Shown one piece after another: positions 11,346-22,555 of a DNA stretch of 64,000 nt (within the stretch, counting starts at the first letter, position 1; every line of letters begins with the position of its first letter). Origin of the DNA: Lichina pygmaea (lineage: Eukaryota; Ascomycota; Lichinomycetes; Lichinales; Lichinaceae); the NCBI GenBank assembly GCA_963422465.1, contig OY730174.1, positions 2,816,914 through 2,880,913 of the forward strand, in the 5' to 3' direction. The notes under the pieces were generated by a model that worked only from the letters and a program-made list of their open reading frames with translations, was not told the origin of the DNA and did no database searches. The position numbers were made by a program, and so were the translations under genes.

Positions 11346-13347
11346 GATGCTCGAGATGAGGTGAAAAGAAGTTTGCTTTGGGAGTCTTTCGGCTGATAGC
11401 CTGGTCTTGACGCCTTTGATACCCTCTCAGCCTGCACCGGAGTGGCAGACCACCGGAGTCAAATCGCTGCTGACCGAGATTCGACAGTAACAGAGGTGAG
11501 AAAAGATGCTGAAGGGTATGAGTAAAGAAGAAGATCAGAAGGCAGAGTCGGAGAGGAGGTCTAAACGCGGGTTTAAATACTCCAGGGCAGCCGCGCGCCA
11601 GTGGATTTCGGAAAACGCCTAGCGCTATGGGAGCTCCCAGGCGCCAGCAGACGAAATAAGACGAGAGGGTCGACCTTGGTGGGCGATGTCATTCACTCGC
11701 CCATCGCAAAGAACGCAAACGTGATAAGCGTGGGAGCCTCGAGTAACATCGTCAGATGCAATCAGATGCAAAGGACAAGTAGTCATGTGACGCTGCGTGT
11801 AGATTCCCTCAAAGATTCACGATATCTTGCCAAAGCAGTAGGTGGCCACGAAAGCCTCACCGGATAGGTCCTTACTCCGCTATCTGTGCAGTACGTCGAC
11901 AATGGTCAGAGCTCGTCTCGATCGAGAAGTAGCAGAGGCGGAGGAGGAAGGAGGGAACGAAGGGGGAGAAGAAGAGGAAGAGGAGCAGCGTACGCAGCCA
12001 TCACATACCCCTAAGATACAGCACATTATGTTGGTCTTGCTCTCCCTGCTGCTACGTTGGTATAGAGGTGTATCAGTTCCTTTCCAACATTTAGTGAAGC
12101 CCGCAGCAGGTTCCGGTGCTACACTGCCAAGAAAATGGGGGCATCGTACCACAGAACACCACTGACATGGCCCAATCACCTCCTATGTTCCGATCGTTTG
12201 TGGTCGTAGCCATATCGTGAATGATAGACATGATGTTGCAGGGCTACGCCAGTCCGATCACCCGTTTGGCATTCGTTCATGCTTCGTTCCAGGCAACCTT
12301 CTGGCTGCCTGTTCAGGTACCGCAATCTTCATACGAGGTCGGTGCGCAAAAATGACGGGATCTTTGCTGGTAGCTAGTAGTTTTGATAGCCAGGTATCTT
12401 GAGGCGAGGTTGGGCGAAGGTTATCAGCGAAAATCTTATCATCTCTACGCACGGACGTTTTACAGACGCTAGCGGCTCCGGCAGGGTGGCCAGGACGCTA
12501 AGCCTGTTGTAGAAGGTGGGTGCGGCTAAGGCTGAACCACGTGATGTCTCAAAGCTCGGCTTTCCCCGCAGTCGTGGGGTAGTCATGCTTGATGGCACGG
12601 CTCATGAATGCGCTTTAGTATGACTCTATTATGAGCGACATTATCACACTCAGGTTTTGAGGATGTGATTCTACCAGTGGCATGGGCGTGGGGAGGGGGA
12701 AAGAGAGATAGAGAGAGATCCCATTAAGGAAGTCGAGCCCGAGAACCGTAGGTAGCCGCATGCGAGGGATACCAGACTGCTACAGTCATGACCATAGCGG
12801 GGTCTGAAGATGGTTCATTGGCAGGGTCAAGGAACTCGAGGCCCACATGGGTCTGCTCAATACTCTGACTGACTCAGTTATCTAACTCCCCATCCTGGGG
12901 ACTGTGGCCGTGAGACAGGCGCTAAAGACTTAGTGATTGTACCAGTATCAAGTGGGGGCGAGAGAGATACTCCATTAGTAAAGTCAAGTCCTAGTACTAT
13001 GAGTAGCATTTTGCGAGGGATCCTAGACGCCAACAGGTCAGTGATTGTACCAGTAGCATAAGAGAGAGAGAGAGAGGGAGAGAGAAAGAGAGAGAGAGAG
13101 AAAGATTGCATTAAGAAAGTCATGTTCTAGCACTATAGGTAGCCGCATACAAGGGATTCCGGACGCCAAAGGCTCATTGCTAGAAACAAGAGGAAGGCAG
13201 AAAGTGCACGACAAAGAGAGAGGGATCTAGCAAAAGAAAATGCAATCGGCACATCACACTCCTTTGCCGATTCAGGTTCCCCTTGCCTGCGCCTTTTGCC
13301 ATGCAAAGAAATCCTGGCGAAACACAACGCCCTGAGAATGCGGAAGA
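11346..13347. other. Intergenic region between PARP and CSN6
   Basis: Two kilobases separate the PARP start from the CSN6 stop. Frames over 11842-12179 exist on both strands but come from a Glu/Ser-coding GA-rich tract and lack homology I can recognise. The right part holds a diverged tandem repeat listed separately. No RNA gene is recognised. Confidence 0.5.
12665..13175. repeat. Diverged tandem repeat with GA-microsatellite cores, three units
   Basis: Three related segments (about 12670-12785, 12935-13035 and 13040-13175) each run in the same order: a GTACCAGTA-like start, a purine GAGAGA tract, a CATTAAGAAAGTCA-like block, a block like ACTATAGGTAGCCGCAT, then GAGGGAT and a CAGACGCCA-like end. 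The GA tract is longest at 13063-13106. The units are clearly diverged from one another, and the spacing between units 1 and 2 is larger than between 2 and 3. The origin is unknown. Confidence 0.6.
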
Positions 13348-15085
13348 CTACTTCCAGCGAACATGCTTGATGCCACCGGTTGTCACATTGGCCGCTCTAG
13401 CCAAAGCTTCCATACGGTCATCCGCTGCGGCTGAGGCACGCTTGGACGACCTTTGCGCATCGATGATCTGTGTAAGAGACTCCGTCAGCCGGACGTCCAC
13501 TTTGTTGCGGTAGAAATCATGCTGCGAAGGGACAATGGGACACGACATGTAAGAACAGAGGAACTTGGGTGAGAAGGATGGGGGGTGTACGTTGTATTTC
13601 TGATTCATCTCCGCAAGTTTGGACATGCTACTGGCGACGGCGCCAATGAGAACAACCACCATGGCATCCACTTTCTCGGCAGATCTCTCCGCCTTCAGAG
13701 CTTCCGAGTCAGGCGGGTCAATGAGCTCCATTTTGGTCATCATAGCTTCGATTTGACGTAAGAGAGAATGATTGGTTTCCGTGTGTGTGCGCCACTTGAG
13801 ATCCTCGAACTTGCTACCGGCATCGACCATCGATGAGTGATCATTGATCGAGCAAGGCGGCAAATTCGCAACATACTTGGCGATCAAGATAAGGCGTGCT
13901 TGGAACATCTTGATCGCGTTCGCCTTGACAGTCAAGCTTGCAATGACTTGACGTGCGTCAGCAAGAACCGGACCTCGATCTGAGCACAGCGCGTGCGAGA
14001 TTTAGACATACGCTCGCGCTCGTCGTGGGTCAGGCAATCGTCTTCGTCGTCGTCGTCGTTGTCGTCCAGACCATTTTCGGCTCCTATGGCTCCATCGGGC
14101 TGTTTCTTCTTGCCGCTGCCAGCTCGTAAGTCGGCATCGCCGGCGTCATTGGCCTCGGTCGCAATGTGGCGCACGGCAATCAGTTCCTCTGTCGTCATCT
14201 CAAGCTCGTAATCGAGCGTGCGAAAGCGAATGTCTGATTGGGCCGCCGTATTCTCGACGCCAATGGCTCCGTCCATGATGGCGTCGGGCATCGTGCCCTT
14301 ACCGGAATCCCCGATGCTTTCGTACACCGCCAGGGGCAGCTTGGTGTCGGTCGAATCGCTGATTGCGACGGTGGACGGATGGAAGGCAATGAAGACCGCC
14401 GATTCCGACACCGTGAGCACCTGCCGATGAAGTTCCACGTGCTCCGGCAGAGGCCCGGAAGGCGGCGAGGTGGCCCACCAACCCACGAGATCGACCGGCT
14501 TGCCCTTGTGCACCGCCTTGACTGTGTCGTCGATCACGCGTCAGTTCAGATGGAGGGCGAGGGTGGTGACTCTGAAGTAGGAATGGTTGCCTCACATTGC
14601 GACACACGCTCGGCGAGCCACTCGAGATCGAGCTTGATTCCCTCGTCGTTCTTAGGCAGAATGAGCTTCATATCAAAGACTTGAACCAGGTGAAGTTCGC
14701 GGCCGTCCAGAGAGCCTAGGAGGGCGCCGACAATAGGCCCAGGCTGCTTCCGCATCGTATGGCGCGTCACGTAGTCCGAAATACTAAGCAACACCATCGG
14801 GTGCATCATGACCTTGAGGCCATCGGGCGACCGCTGCTCAGAGACGAGCTCATTGGGTTCGGCCATCTCGTTGTATTCGGAGATGTCGACCGGGAAGCCG
14901 AAGCTGCTGTAGCGATGTTCGTTTCCACTCTGATCCCACAGCCAGCTCTCGGTTTGAATCTGCTCGGCCGCGCAGTGTTCATTGACTGCCCTCCGGAGTT
15001 CCATATGCCTACCATGGGCAGGAATGTCGTCACGTGCGACGTACTCGACAAGCGCGGCCATGTCGCTTATCTGGCTTAGCGCCAT
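13348..15085 (-). CDS. CSN6: COP9 signalosome subunit 6 (MPN-domain, non-catalytic)
   Basis: Subunit of the COP9 signalosome, which removes NEDD8 from cullins in the nucleus. My model has exons 14596-15085, 13974-14521, 13591-13923 and 13348-13521, in consistent phase (514 aa). The MPN domain starts with VMMHPMVLLSISDY and continues through GALLGSLDGRE and, after intron 1, LVGWWATS. The metal-binding HxH of the JAMM motif is absent, as expected for CSN6, so this is a structural MPN. The C-terminal helical part carries the AIKMFQARL stretch typical of CSN6. Two oddities are seen: a Gly/Lys- then Asp-rich insert in exon 2 just before the C-terminal helices, and a 73-residue N-terminal extension without recognisable homology. 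Translation may start instead at the internal Met at 14866, giving 441 aa. The third intron (13522-13590, 69 nt) keeps the frame if retained. The donor of intron 2 (GTCCGG) is a weak one, so that boundary is less sure. Confidence 0.82.
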
Positions 15086-16119
15086 ACCGTAGTGCTAGTG
15101 GCCAGCGCGGCGAACGCGGCTCGCCTAGAACTGCCGATACGATACGTACAGTCTCGGTCCAATGTGGAAGGTTCTCGCGAAGATGTTTTGAAGTCAGGAT
15201 ATAGAGACACTTGCAAGTAACAACCACCGTGATTTATGCGCGCCAGCATAACACAGTCACTTGAAGCCCTAAGACCTTTGTCTTCATACGGTACTGTATA
15301 ACTCAGTTGCACTAGTGATGATCACATGGTATTTAGTACACATCCTACAGCTACCGCAGGGAAGTTTGCCCTCTTGAACCTGATGTGAGTGCCGTAGAGC
15401 AATTTGGATAGCGCAGGTGAAGATGCAGTACCAACAGCATACTGCCATGCCTCCTTGCCAGCTTACTGACACTTGCGGCATCTGCCCACTTGGTCGTAGT
15501 CACCCAGCATCTTACATCAGTTTTCCTTCAAAGTGCGGTACCTTATATCATCAGAAAGACCGCCTAGCGGGCTCCAAGCTTTAATTGGACAAGTTGATAT
15601 CAAGACTACACATGTTTCCAAACTTGCGTCAGCACAGTTTAGACAGTGTCATGTGGTTCGGATAGAATAACTTGACGGAACAGCGTATTTTGGTGATTAC
15701 TATGTACTGTACACTACGGACCAGGTCCTAAAAAGACAAACCGTGAAGCAGCACGGCGAATGGCCAATGCAGGACATTAATACTCTTCCACAGCAAAACG
15801 GTAAGCGGAGCCCTTGAAGCACATAGGTCAAGTGTACGAGGAAGGTGGTGATAGTGGCCTTGGTCATTTGAACCATAGGCATTTAGGGCTTCTCTCAGAC
15901 TACCGTAGTGGATTGCAAGGATTAAAGACATGGAGACATGCGCAAGAATTGTGCCTCATGCACTACATCCTTCAAGTCCTAGTGAGAACTGCCATTAATT
16001 AAGGATGAGACCTCTGTGTTGTCCAAATGCAGATGACTTTCCAGGAACTTCACAGATGAGCTGATTGTCACGCTCACCAAGCCTAATGCAACGCCAGTTT
16101 TTGATAACATGCCAGAGGA
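15086..16119. other. Intergenic region between CSN6 and the Hsm3-like gene
   Basis: Likely CSN6 promoter and the downstream region of the Hsm3/PSMD5-like gene. Frames here are short (under about 80 codons) and unlike known proteins. I see no RNA gene or repeat. Confidence 0.45.
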
Positions 16120-18160
16120 TTAGAGTTCCATGGTGCCCACTGAGACTCCGATGTTGCCCTGACGGCTCCAAGGACCACGAGATACTGCTTGGGCAACGGT
16201 TGCCTTGATACTGTCATACTCGTTGGGACAGCTCTTCAGACCTTCGTGCAGTTTCCGTAAGGTGTCATACTTGGCCGTGGCAACACGGAAGGCAGCGCTC
16301 TCGGAGTCGCCTCGTCCGCCAACTAGATTGCTGTAAGCCTTCGGTAACTCGCAGAGATACGGAATCACTTCATGGACTGCAGGTGGTTGGAGCACCGCCT
16401 CCAACCCAGTCTCCGGCAGACGTGTCTGCGATGGCTGGTGCAGTAGTGACCTGAGCTGGTGCTCAGAGGGCAGCACGTATCTAGCCTGGTCTTCTGGAGG
16501 ATCTGCTGGCAACGGAGCCCATCGCGCGGTGATGATAGCGGCAATGGTCCCGAGCGCCGAAAGTGCCTTCTCCCTCAGGGCCACCATTCCCGCGGTGCTA
16601 GCAAGGACAGAGAAGAGATTGGGAAATCTGTGAGTGTAAAGGAGGAAGAAGACACGGGCCGCTGCCGCTTCGGACGCGAGCGAATGCCGATCGGCGTCGG
16701 TGGGACCATGGAACAATGTCGCGAGTGTTTTGAAGTATTCTTCATGCGCTCCGTACGAATGCAGTACTTTCATCGGGTGAGGATTCCGCCCGTCGAGACC
16801 ATCATAACAATCTGCATCGCGCAGCATTGGTAGGAGCGAAACCCGAGGCAGAGACGACATGACGTGCAAATCGTGGCTAGGAGCGTCACTCGCCCGGCTT
16901 GCGAGAGAGTGTTGGAGCACCCTCCGGAGATGGGCGTCGATGACATCGATGAGGTAAGTGTCACGATCATCCACTTTGGCTCTTAGAATGTGCTCGGGAT
17001 AGGTTGCAGCGTAGGTGGCCAGGTAATTGGCTGATCGTCCGTGCAAGTAAGTCTTCTTCGACAAGACGGAATTCGGAGAGGCTGAATTGAGATGAGACGT
17101 TATGATTCTCGAATGGATGCCCGTCATGGTGACGAAATCCAGCGCAGGGGACGAATGCTGGGCGGTGAAGGTCGAAGATCGAAGTGCTTGCTCCGGAGTG
17201 ACGCTGAGCAGCAGGGAGGTACAAAAGTCAATGAGCGCCATGTGCAGGAGATCGTCTTCTTCGTAGTCGATCATGTGGCGCGCTGCGTATTGGAGAAGAC
17301 CCTCTTTCCCGCGCTCTAACCCAAAAGCTGACTCGACGTCGGGAAAATGGGGAAGCATGACCGCTGCAAAGTCCAGCGCTGCAAGGGGTGGTAGCAGGGC
17401 CAGTAGCCGGGCTTGAGCCAATGAGCGCTGCCTCTTTTCGGACGACGGTCCGTGGCTAGTGAGGCTGAAGAACTTGGAATAAATGTCTCTGTCGTCGAAC
17501 AGTCTTCTCCACATCAATCCTTGGCCACGTGCCCGGGCGCCAGTATCATCGTCGACCCCGATCATCGAAACATTAGCACCTGGGCCGTCGCCTTCCTTGC
17601 GATCTATCGTCAGGAACCTCTCGATGAGTCTACCAATCGCCGAGGAGACGTCAATTTCATGCGACAGGTAAGCGACGACAAGTTCGGCGACGACGTCTCT
17701 CATCCCCGCCACAACAGCGGTATCGCTTGCGCTCTCGGCGGCCTTGGAAAGCACCTCTACCGCAAGGAGACTGATCGAGCTGGAAGCCGAACTCAGCGCC
17801 TCAGCGAGAGAGGACGGCGTCAAGCTGTAGGAGAGGGCTTCCGTGAACGAGAGCGGTTGTAGTAATTTGATTATTAACCTCACGAGAGGCTCCGGGTCTT
17901 GCTGCAAGGACGGTAGAAGGGATAGCGCCTCGGGCAGCAGCGTAGGGACTAGAGGCCCCATGTTCGTTTCTGACATGGCGGCATTAGCATCCTGTCGCCG
18001 ATCCATCGTTCTTCAGGAAAACTCGCCGCGGCCACTCACCATCCAGCTGCGCTTGGAACTTCTCCAGCAGATGGTGGTCCAGCTCCGTTGTTGGTTCTTC
18101 TCGAACTGTCCTCAGACATCTTCTGACTTCTTCAAACGACTGAGGAAGACTAGATGCCAT
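16120..18160 (-). CDS. ARM-repeat protein, likely Hsm3/PSMD5-type 26S proteasome assembly chaperone
   Basis: The model has exon 1 at 18040-18160 and exon 2 at 16120-17969, with a 70-nt intron (donor GTGAGT, branch CTAAT, acceptor TGTCAG). The result is 656 aa in consistent phase. The protein is almost all helical, with repeated Leu-rich helices and no catalytic motif, as in ARM/HEAT solenoids. The N-terminal organisation (short helical lead-in, then PLVRLIIKLLQPLS and a run of Ala/Ser-rich helices) and the C-terminal region after ALREKALSALGTIAAI resemble the Hsm3/PSMD5 family, which holds the base ATPases during proteasome assembly. That assignment is from overall architecture, not from a diagnostic motif. 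An unrelated ARM-repeat protein is the main alternative. The ATG at 18006 would give a nearly complete single-exon protein but lies inside the inferred intron. Confidence 0.6.
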
Positions 18161-18575
18161 CTTGAGTCTCGATCTATGCGGTAGCGTGGGCCTGGTAGGG
18201 TCAGGCAGTGGAGATGAGTATGTACAGAACCACCAGGACTCGTACGTAGGGCGTACAGAACGTACCAGTACGTGCGGAGTAGAACAGAGGGGCGTGAAGG
18301 GGGCGCGGGGTAGAAGCTTGGCCCCAAGCCTTGGGTATACAGCAGAGCACCATCATTTAGGCTTCACACCACCCCGGAATTAGGCAGCTAAGCAGCCCAT
18401 ATACTGCCTAACTGTAGAGCATGCCAGTCACACCTCAAGTCCTTCAGAGCCACCTCGATTCGGCGAGTTTTGTTGGTGAAGAGCCTATTTCCTCGTTGCA
18501 CCAACGCAGACTTGGGAGGCGGCAATGAGCACGCCGCGATGAGACGCAATCTCCATTGCAAAGCGATTGCCTATC
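18161..18575. promoter_or_regulatory. Divergent promoter between the Hsm3-like gene and RPC31
   Basis: A 415-bp spacer separates two start codons that point away from each other, so it must hold both promoters. It contains a cluster of GTAC/ACGT motifs at about 18239-18281. No TATA box is obvious. Confidence 0.5.
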
Positions 18576-19496
18576 ATGTCTCGTGGTGGACGAGGAGGCT
18601 TCCGTGGGGGCAGAGGAGGAAACCTGCCGTTCGAGACCGATCCGGAGATCAAGCCAGACTTCAAGCCTACTGAAATCTTCCCGGTCAGTGTGGAACGATA
18701 TGCACGGCGAGTGCGCTGCATGGAAGCTGATCTCGACGATCATCTAGCATGTCACCCAGCTGGCGCCCACGCCGCTCACGCGAACCGAGCGCCTTCACGT
18801 AGCTCGATACCGTGCCTTCCGAGGCTGTGTGCACGAGGGGCCGCTGTATACCGTCCTTGGAGACCATTATCGTGGTGGCAACCAGGCGGATCCTTTTGAG
18901 AGCATGCCAACATATACCAACAAGTATCGCAAGAAGACTCGAAAGATTCCGAGGCTGGATACTCGACCGTACGGTATGGCGCCAGTGGTGATTTTTGCGC
19001 ATGTTCATGTGTCCACAGCAGCTTACGGACGGGTTTGAACGCAGTGTTGGGCTTCTTTCCCAAGGAGCTATGGACGACGCTAGACCCCGGCCTCGAAAAG
19101 AGGGTCGGGCACAGCTCCGGCGTGTCGTCGCGCAAGAAGCTGCAGTTGTCCAGACGACAGTTGTCGAGCGAATTACTCGACGCGGATATCTCTCTCCGCG
19201 AGCGAGATCGCCGCGGCCTCGACAACGGAAACGAAGACGGCGAGGACCAGCCCGAAGAAGGCAACGAGAAGGTCGACAAGGATGACGACGAGATGCTCGA
19301 CCGGGACGGCGGCGATCGCGACGAGGACGATGAAGAGGAGGAGGGGAACGAGGAGGAGGTCGACGACAACTTCGAGGACGACGAGGACGACATGGGCGAG
19401 GATTACAACGCCCAGCAGCACTACGAGGAGGGCGATGAAGTCGACGACTATGACGCTGGAGGCGGTGACGGGGGTGGGGACGACGGGTGGATGTGA
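18576..19496 (+). CDS. RNA polymerase III subunit Rpc31/RPC7-like
   Basis: Subunit of the Pol III initiation subcomplex (Rpc82-Rpc34-Rpc31), which transcribes tRNA and 5S genes. Exons are 18576-18683, 18760-18973 and 19045-19496, with introns of 76 and 71 nt; phases agree and give 257 aa. The start was put at the Met of MSRGGRGG; an in-frame Met three codons upstream (18567) is possible. Visible family features in order are a Gly/Arg-rich start, DPEIKPDFKPTEIFP, the YRAFRG-HEGPLYT segment, DPFESMPTYTNKYRKKTRKIP, then FFPKELWTTLDP. The last ~100 residues are almost wholly Asp/Glu/Gly and end in Trp-Met, as in other Rpc31 proteins. It converges on the cyclin gene with only 207 bp between stop codons. 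Confidence 0.87.
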
Positions 19497-19703
19497 TCGA
19501 ACAATCTCCTCGGGCGTAGCCGTGTCGCACTTGACAACGCACAGCGATGGATGCTCTGATGTGATATGTGAGAGCTCTTGGCCACCAGCTCTTTCATAGC
19601 AGCTCACATGCCCGTGTTCGAGCTCTACACGCGACGAACGAATCGACGTACCCAAACTCGCCTGCTGAATTCTCTCGCGGAGCAAGGCTTGCTCGGAGCC
19701 GAT

Positions 19704-21006
19704 CTATCTGCCCGGCCCGTCCTCGACGCCCTCCGTTCTTCGTCTCTGCACCTCCCTCTCGACCCCTTCGGCACTCAGGGGCGGGCCTCTGACCTCGTCT
19801 GGCGCCGGCGGCCGAGTCCCGGCATCTGCGACGGCGGTGCCGCTCCACTTCTCCTTCTCGGCGGCGGCGAAGCCGGCGACGCTCAGCATGGCGACGACCA
19901 AGAAGCCCAGTTCCTCGCGGTCGACGTCGAACACGCTCCACCACTCGCCCGCCGGCAGCTTCCACCCCAGCTCCCGCGCGCTCAGATATATCGCGGCCGT
20001 GGCCAGCGCCGGCGGCTGGTGCGTGAGATAGACCTGCTGCGGGCTGAGCAGCATCGTCGTCAGGTGCGCGAACGCGCGCTTCGCGACGGCGCTGGGCGAC
20101 GAGCCGGTCACCGAGGTCGACGGCGACGGGCCCGCCGCCGCCGCCGAGGGCTTGAAGACGTCTAGCGTCTGCAGGTAGTTGATCGCCAAGGTGTAGGGTA
20201 GAGCGACGTGCGTGTCGAATCCCAACACCCGTAGAACCCGGGCTTCGGTCTCGAGAAGTAACGTCCGGCGTGAGACGTACTCGGACTCGGAGAGGTAGCA
20301 TGTCTCCGGATCGTCGGATGGAGGCTCTGCTGGGGATGTCGTGCCAGCACCTTCGGCGAAGGGCCCGGAAAGGAGATAAGCGTATACATTGAGCACGTTT
20401 CGGGGCGACTGAGGTTCAGACGACAGCTTGGATACCATGTATGTACATGCCGCCGAGACGCGCTATTCGCCATGGGAATGAACAGGAATATAGCGAGGAA
20501 CTGGTCAGCCAAGCGTCCCCCACCCTCGAATCACGTAAAAACCCATCTCGTCCAGCTTTCTATTCTACAATGAGATGCCCGAGCTTTCGACCACCCTCCT
20601 TCCAGCGTCACATCGATCTTGCGCTGTCCAAGCCCGACTTCTTCTCGGCCGTCCGGGACGACACCAAAAAAAGCGGTCCCGTCGATAAGAGATCAACGGC
20701 AAACACACGATCCGGTCAACGGGAGAGACGGTAGCCTACATCAATTCCGTCCACCACCAGACTCCCTCCCTCGGGCCCAGTGTAGAATCGCATGCAGAGT
20801 ACAATCGCTCTGGCGACGAGCTCCTGCGACAGCCGCAGCAAGACGCCTGCGGCCTGGGTCAGACGCGCGCCGGCGTACCGCACCGAGTCCTCGACGTCCT
20901 TGGACACGCCATCGAGCTGTGAGCCCGATGTCATCAGCTGCTCGATCGTCGCGAGCGGGTTGCTGAGGTGAGATTTGGGGATCGTGGGCGGAGTTGCCGA
21001 CGGCAT
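19704..21006 (-). CDS. L-type cyclin (transcription/splicing cyclin)
   Basis: Two exons (20740-21006 and 20462-19704) are joined over a 277-nt intron (donor GTAGGC, acceptor GAATAG), phase 0, giving 341 aa. Cyclin box 1 includes RLTQAAGVLLRLSQELVARA, matching the cyclin-L pattern in which an IQ.AGILLRLPQ helix precedes the box, then VSAACTYMVSKLSSEPQSPR at the splice junction. Box 2 includes LGFDTHVALPYTLAINYLQ and ATAAIYLSARELGW. L-type cyclins partner with a CDK11-type kinase and act on pre-mRNA splicing and RNA polymerase II. There is a Pro/Ser/Asp-rich loop within the first box and an Ala/Ser/Pro-rich linker between boxes. The long Arg-Ser tail of animal cyclin L is missing; the C-terminus is short. 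A K/T-type cyclin is a less likely alternative. Confidence 0.8.
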
Positions 21007-22310
21007 GACGGCCGGGGCGTTACTGTCGTCGACCGTCGAGCGTGGGAGGAGAGGTTGATGGTGCTGGAGATCGACCTGATAAGCGGCACTGAATTTGGGC
21101 GTCTCAGGCCTAATTTTCGGGTGCTTGTCAGACCATGACGCCTGATATTAGCGTGGTGAGGTAGAGACGAGGGCCGAAGGGGCGTGTACGGGGGGTACGT
21201 ACGTACTTCATGTACGGTACGTAGGTACGCATGGACGTACCTAGGTGTGCTACACAACACCTGGTAGTGCCGCTAACAGTACGGAGGTACTCAAGCTTGC
21301 CAATCTTGGAGATACACAGCTGGCACTGCACACCATCTACAATATGTGGAGTCAGACGCCAGAAGTGATAGGATTTATCAGACCCCAAGTAGGGGTAGAA
21401 GACTGCTAGTCTTGGGGCTGTTGGGCTGGCTCCGTGGTATCTTCAGCCATGTGCTCCATCAGGGATGATAATATAAAGGGATAAGCAAAGCAATCCTTCA
21501 GAGAGAATCTATCCTCTGTCCAGAGCACTGCACCCATACGTACAGCACTCCCACAACACTCCCACAAGCAGTGAACAACCACCAGCCACCCCCAGTACCA
21601 ATGATAAAAACACACGTGATCATTCTTTTCCCCTGCCAATCTCTTGATTTGTTCTGACATGGCACCATCGACAATGAAGTGTGAGTGCTCCCGATGACAT
21701 GGCTCTTGCCACAGACAGCAGCTGCTTTGAGTTGTGGGAAGAGCGCTGGGAAAAGAGGTGGTGGAGGAAAGATTACTAGATCCAAACAAGACGAGAATAG
21801 TAACTACGTAGAAAGCTGCCCGGCTGGGGGGAGGGGTGCTCAAGAAGCAGAGTCTTGGTTCTTTTGTGTCTGCTGACTTTTTCCTGGATCTTTGCCTGGC
21901 CCGGTTTCCTGAGTCTATATGTACGTACGTACGTAAAGTACCTCCCCCTGCTTTTCTGGGTCTTGGGACGAAATGGAAACTAAGGAGACGGCAGCTTCGA
22001 GAAAGAGGAAGAAAGAAAAGAAAGATTAGAAGGGGAAGAAAACTTTTCGTACGGCGTCGGTCACGATGCACCGGGCAAGTGAGATCCTGGATCTTGATAC
22101 CGAGGGAGAATTCAAAGATGGCAAAAGGGGAAATCGGCACTGCGTGCTACATGAGTAACCGGTGGGGATCAACGATTGATGCGGTGCGGAAGAGAGATGA
22201 TTCCTTCTCCCTCCCCATCACCCAATCACCCCGGTGCTGTAGGCTTTGGTGCTGTAGCTCTCGCCGAGTGCACGTGTCACAGACGGCATGATCTGTGGTC
22301 GGAACACGAT
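21007..22310. other. Intergenic region between the cyclin and Acinus-like genes
   Basis: Likely cyclin promoter and Acinus downstream region. It holds dense GTAC palindromes at about 21186-21243 and 21919-21946. A 244-codon frame on the minus strand (21406-22140) has no recognisable domain and a composition unlike the neighbouring genes; I do not count it as a gene. Confidence 0.45.
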
Positions 22311-22524
22311 TCACCATCGCTCCCTGCGATATCCGTAGCCATAGCCCCTTTGTCCTACCGGCGACGGAGGACGACGATGATGACGATGACGACGGTCGCC
22401 ACCGCCGCCACCTCGCGAACCGGAGTATGCGTAGCCTCTTGGCCCGAAGCCGTCGTCAACGACTCGACCTCCGCCTCCGGTTCGTGCGCTGCCTTGTCCC
22501 GGACGATAAGACGCGTAATAGTTT

Positions 22525-22555
<31 letters not shown>

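Noticed and set aside
11842-12179. Overlapping frames on both strands with Glu-rich or Ser-rich runs
   Set aside because: The signal comes from a GA-rich tract; no homology and no supporting splice sites.
21406-22140. 244-codon open frame on the minus strand between the cyclin and Acinus-like genes
   Set aside because: No recognisable domain, composition unlike neighbouring genes, and overlaps a promoter-like region with GTAC palindromes. A small spliced gene inside it cannot be excluded.
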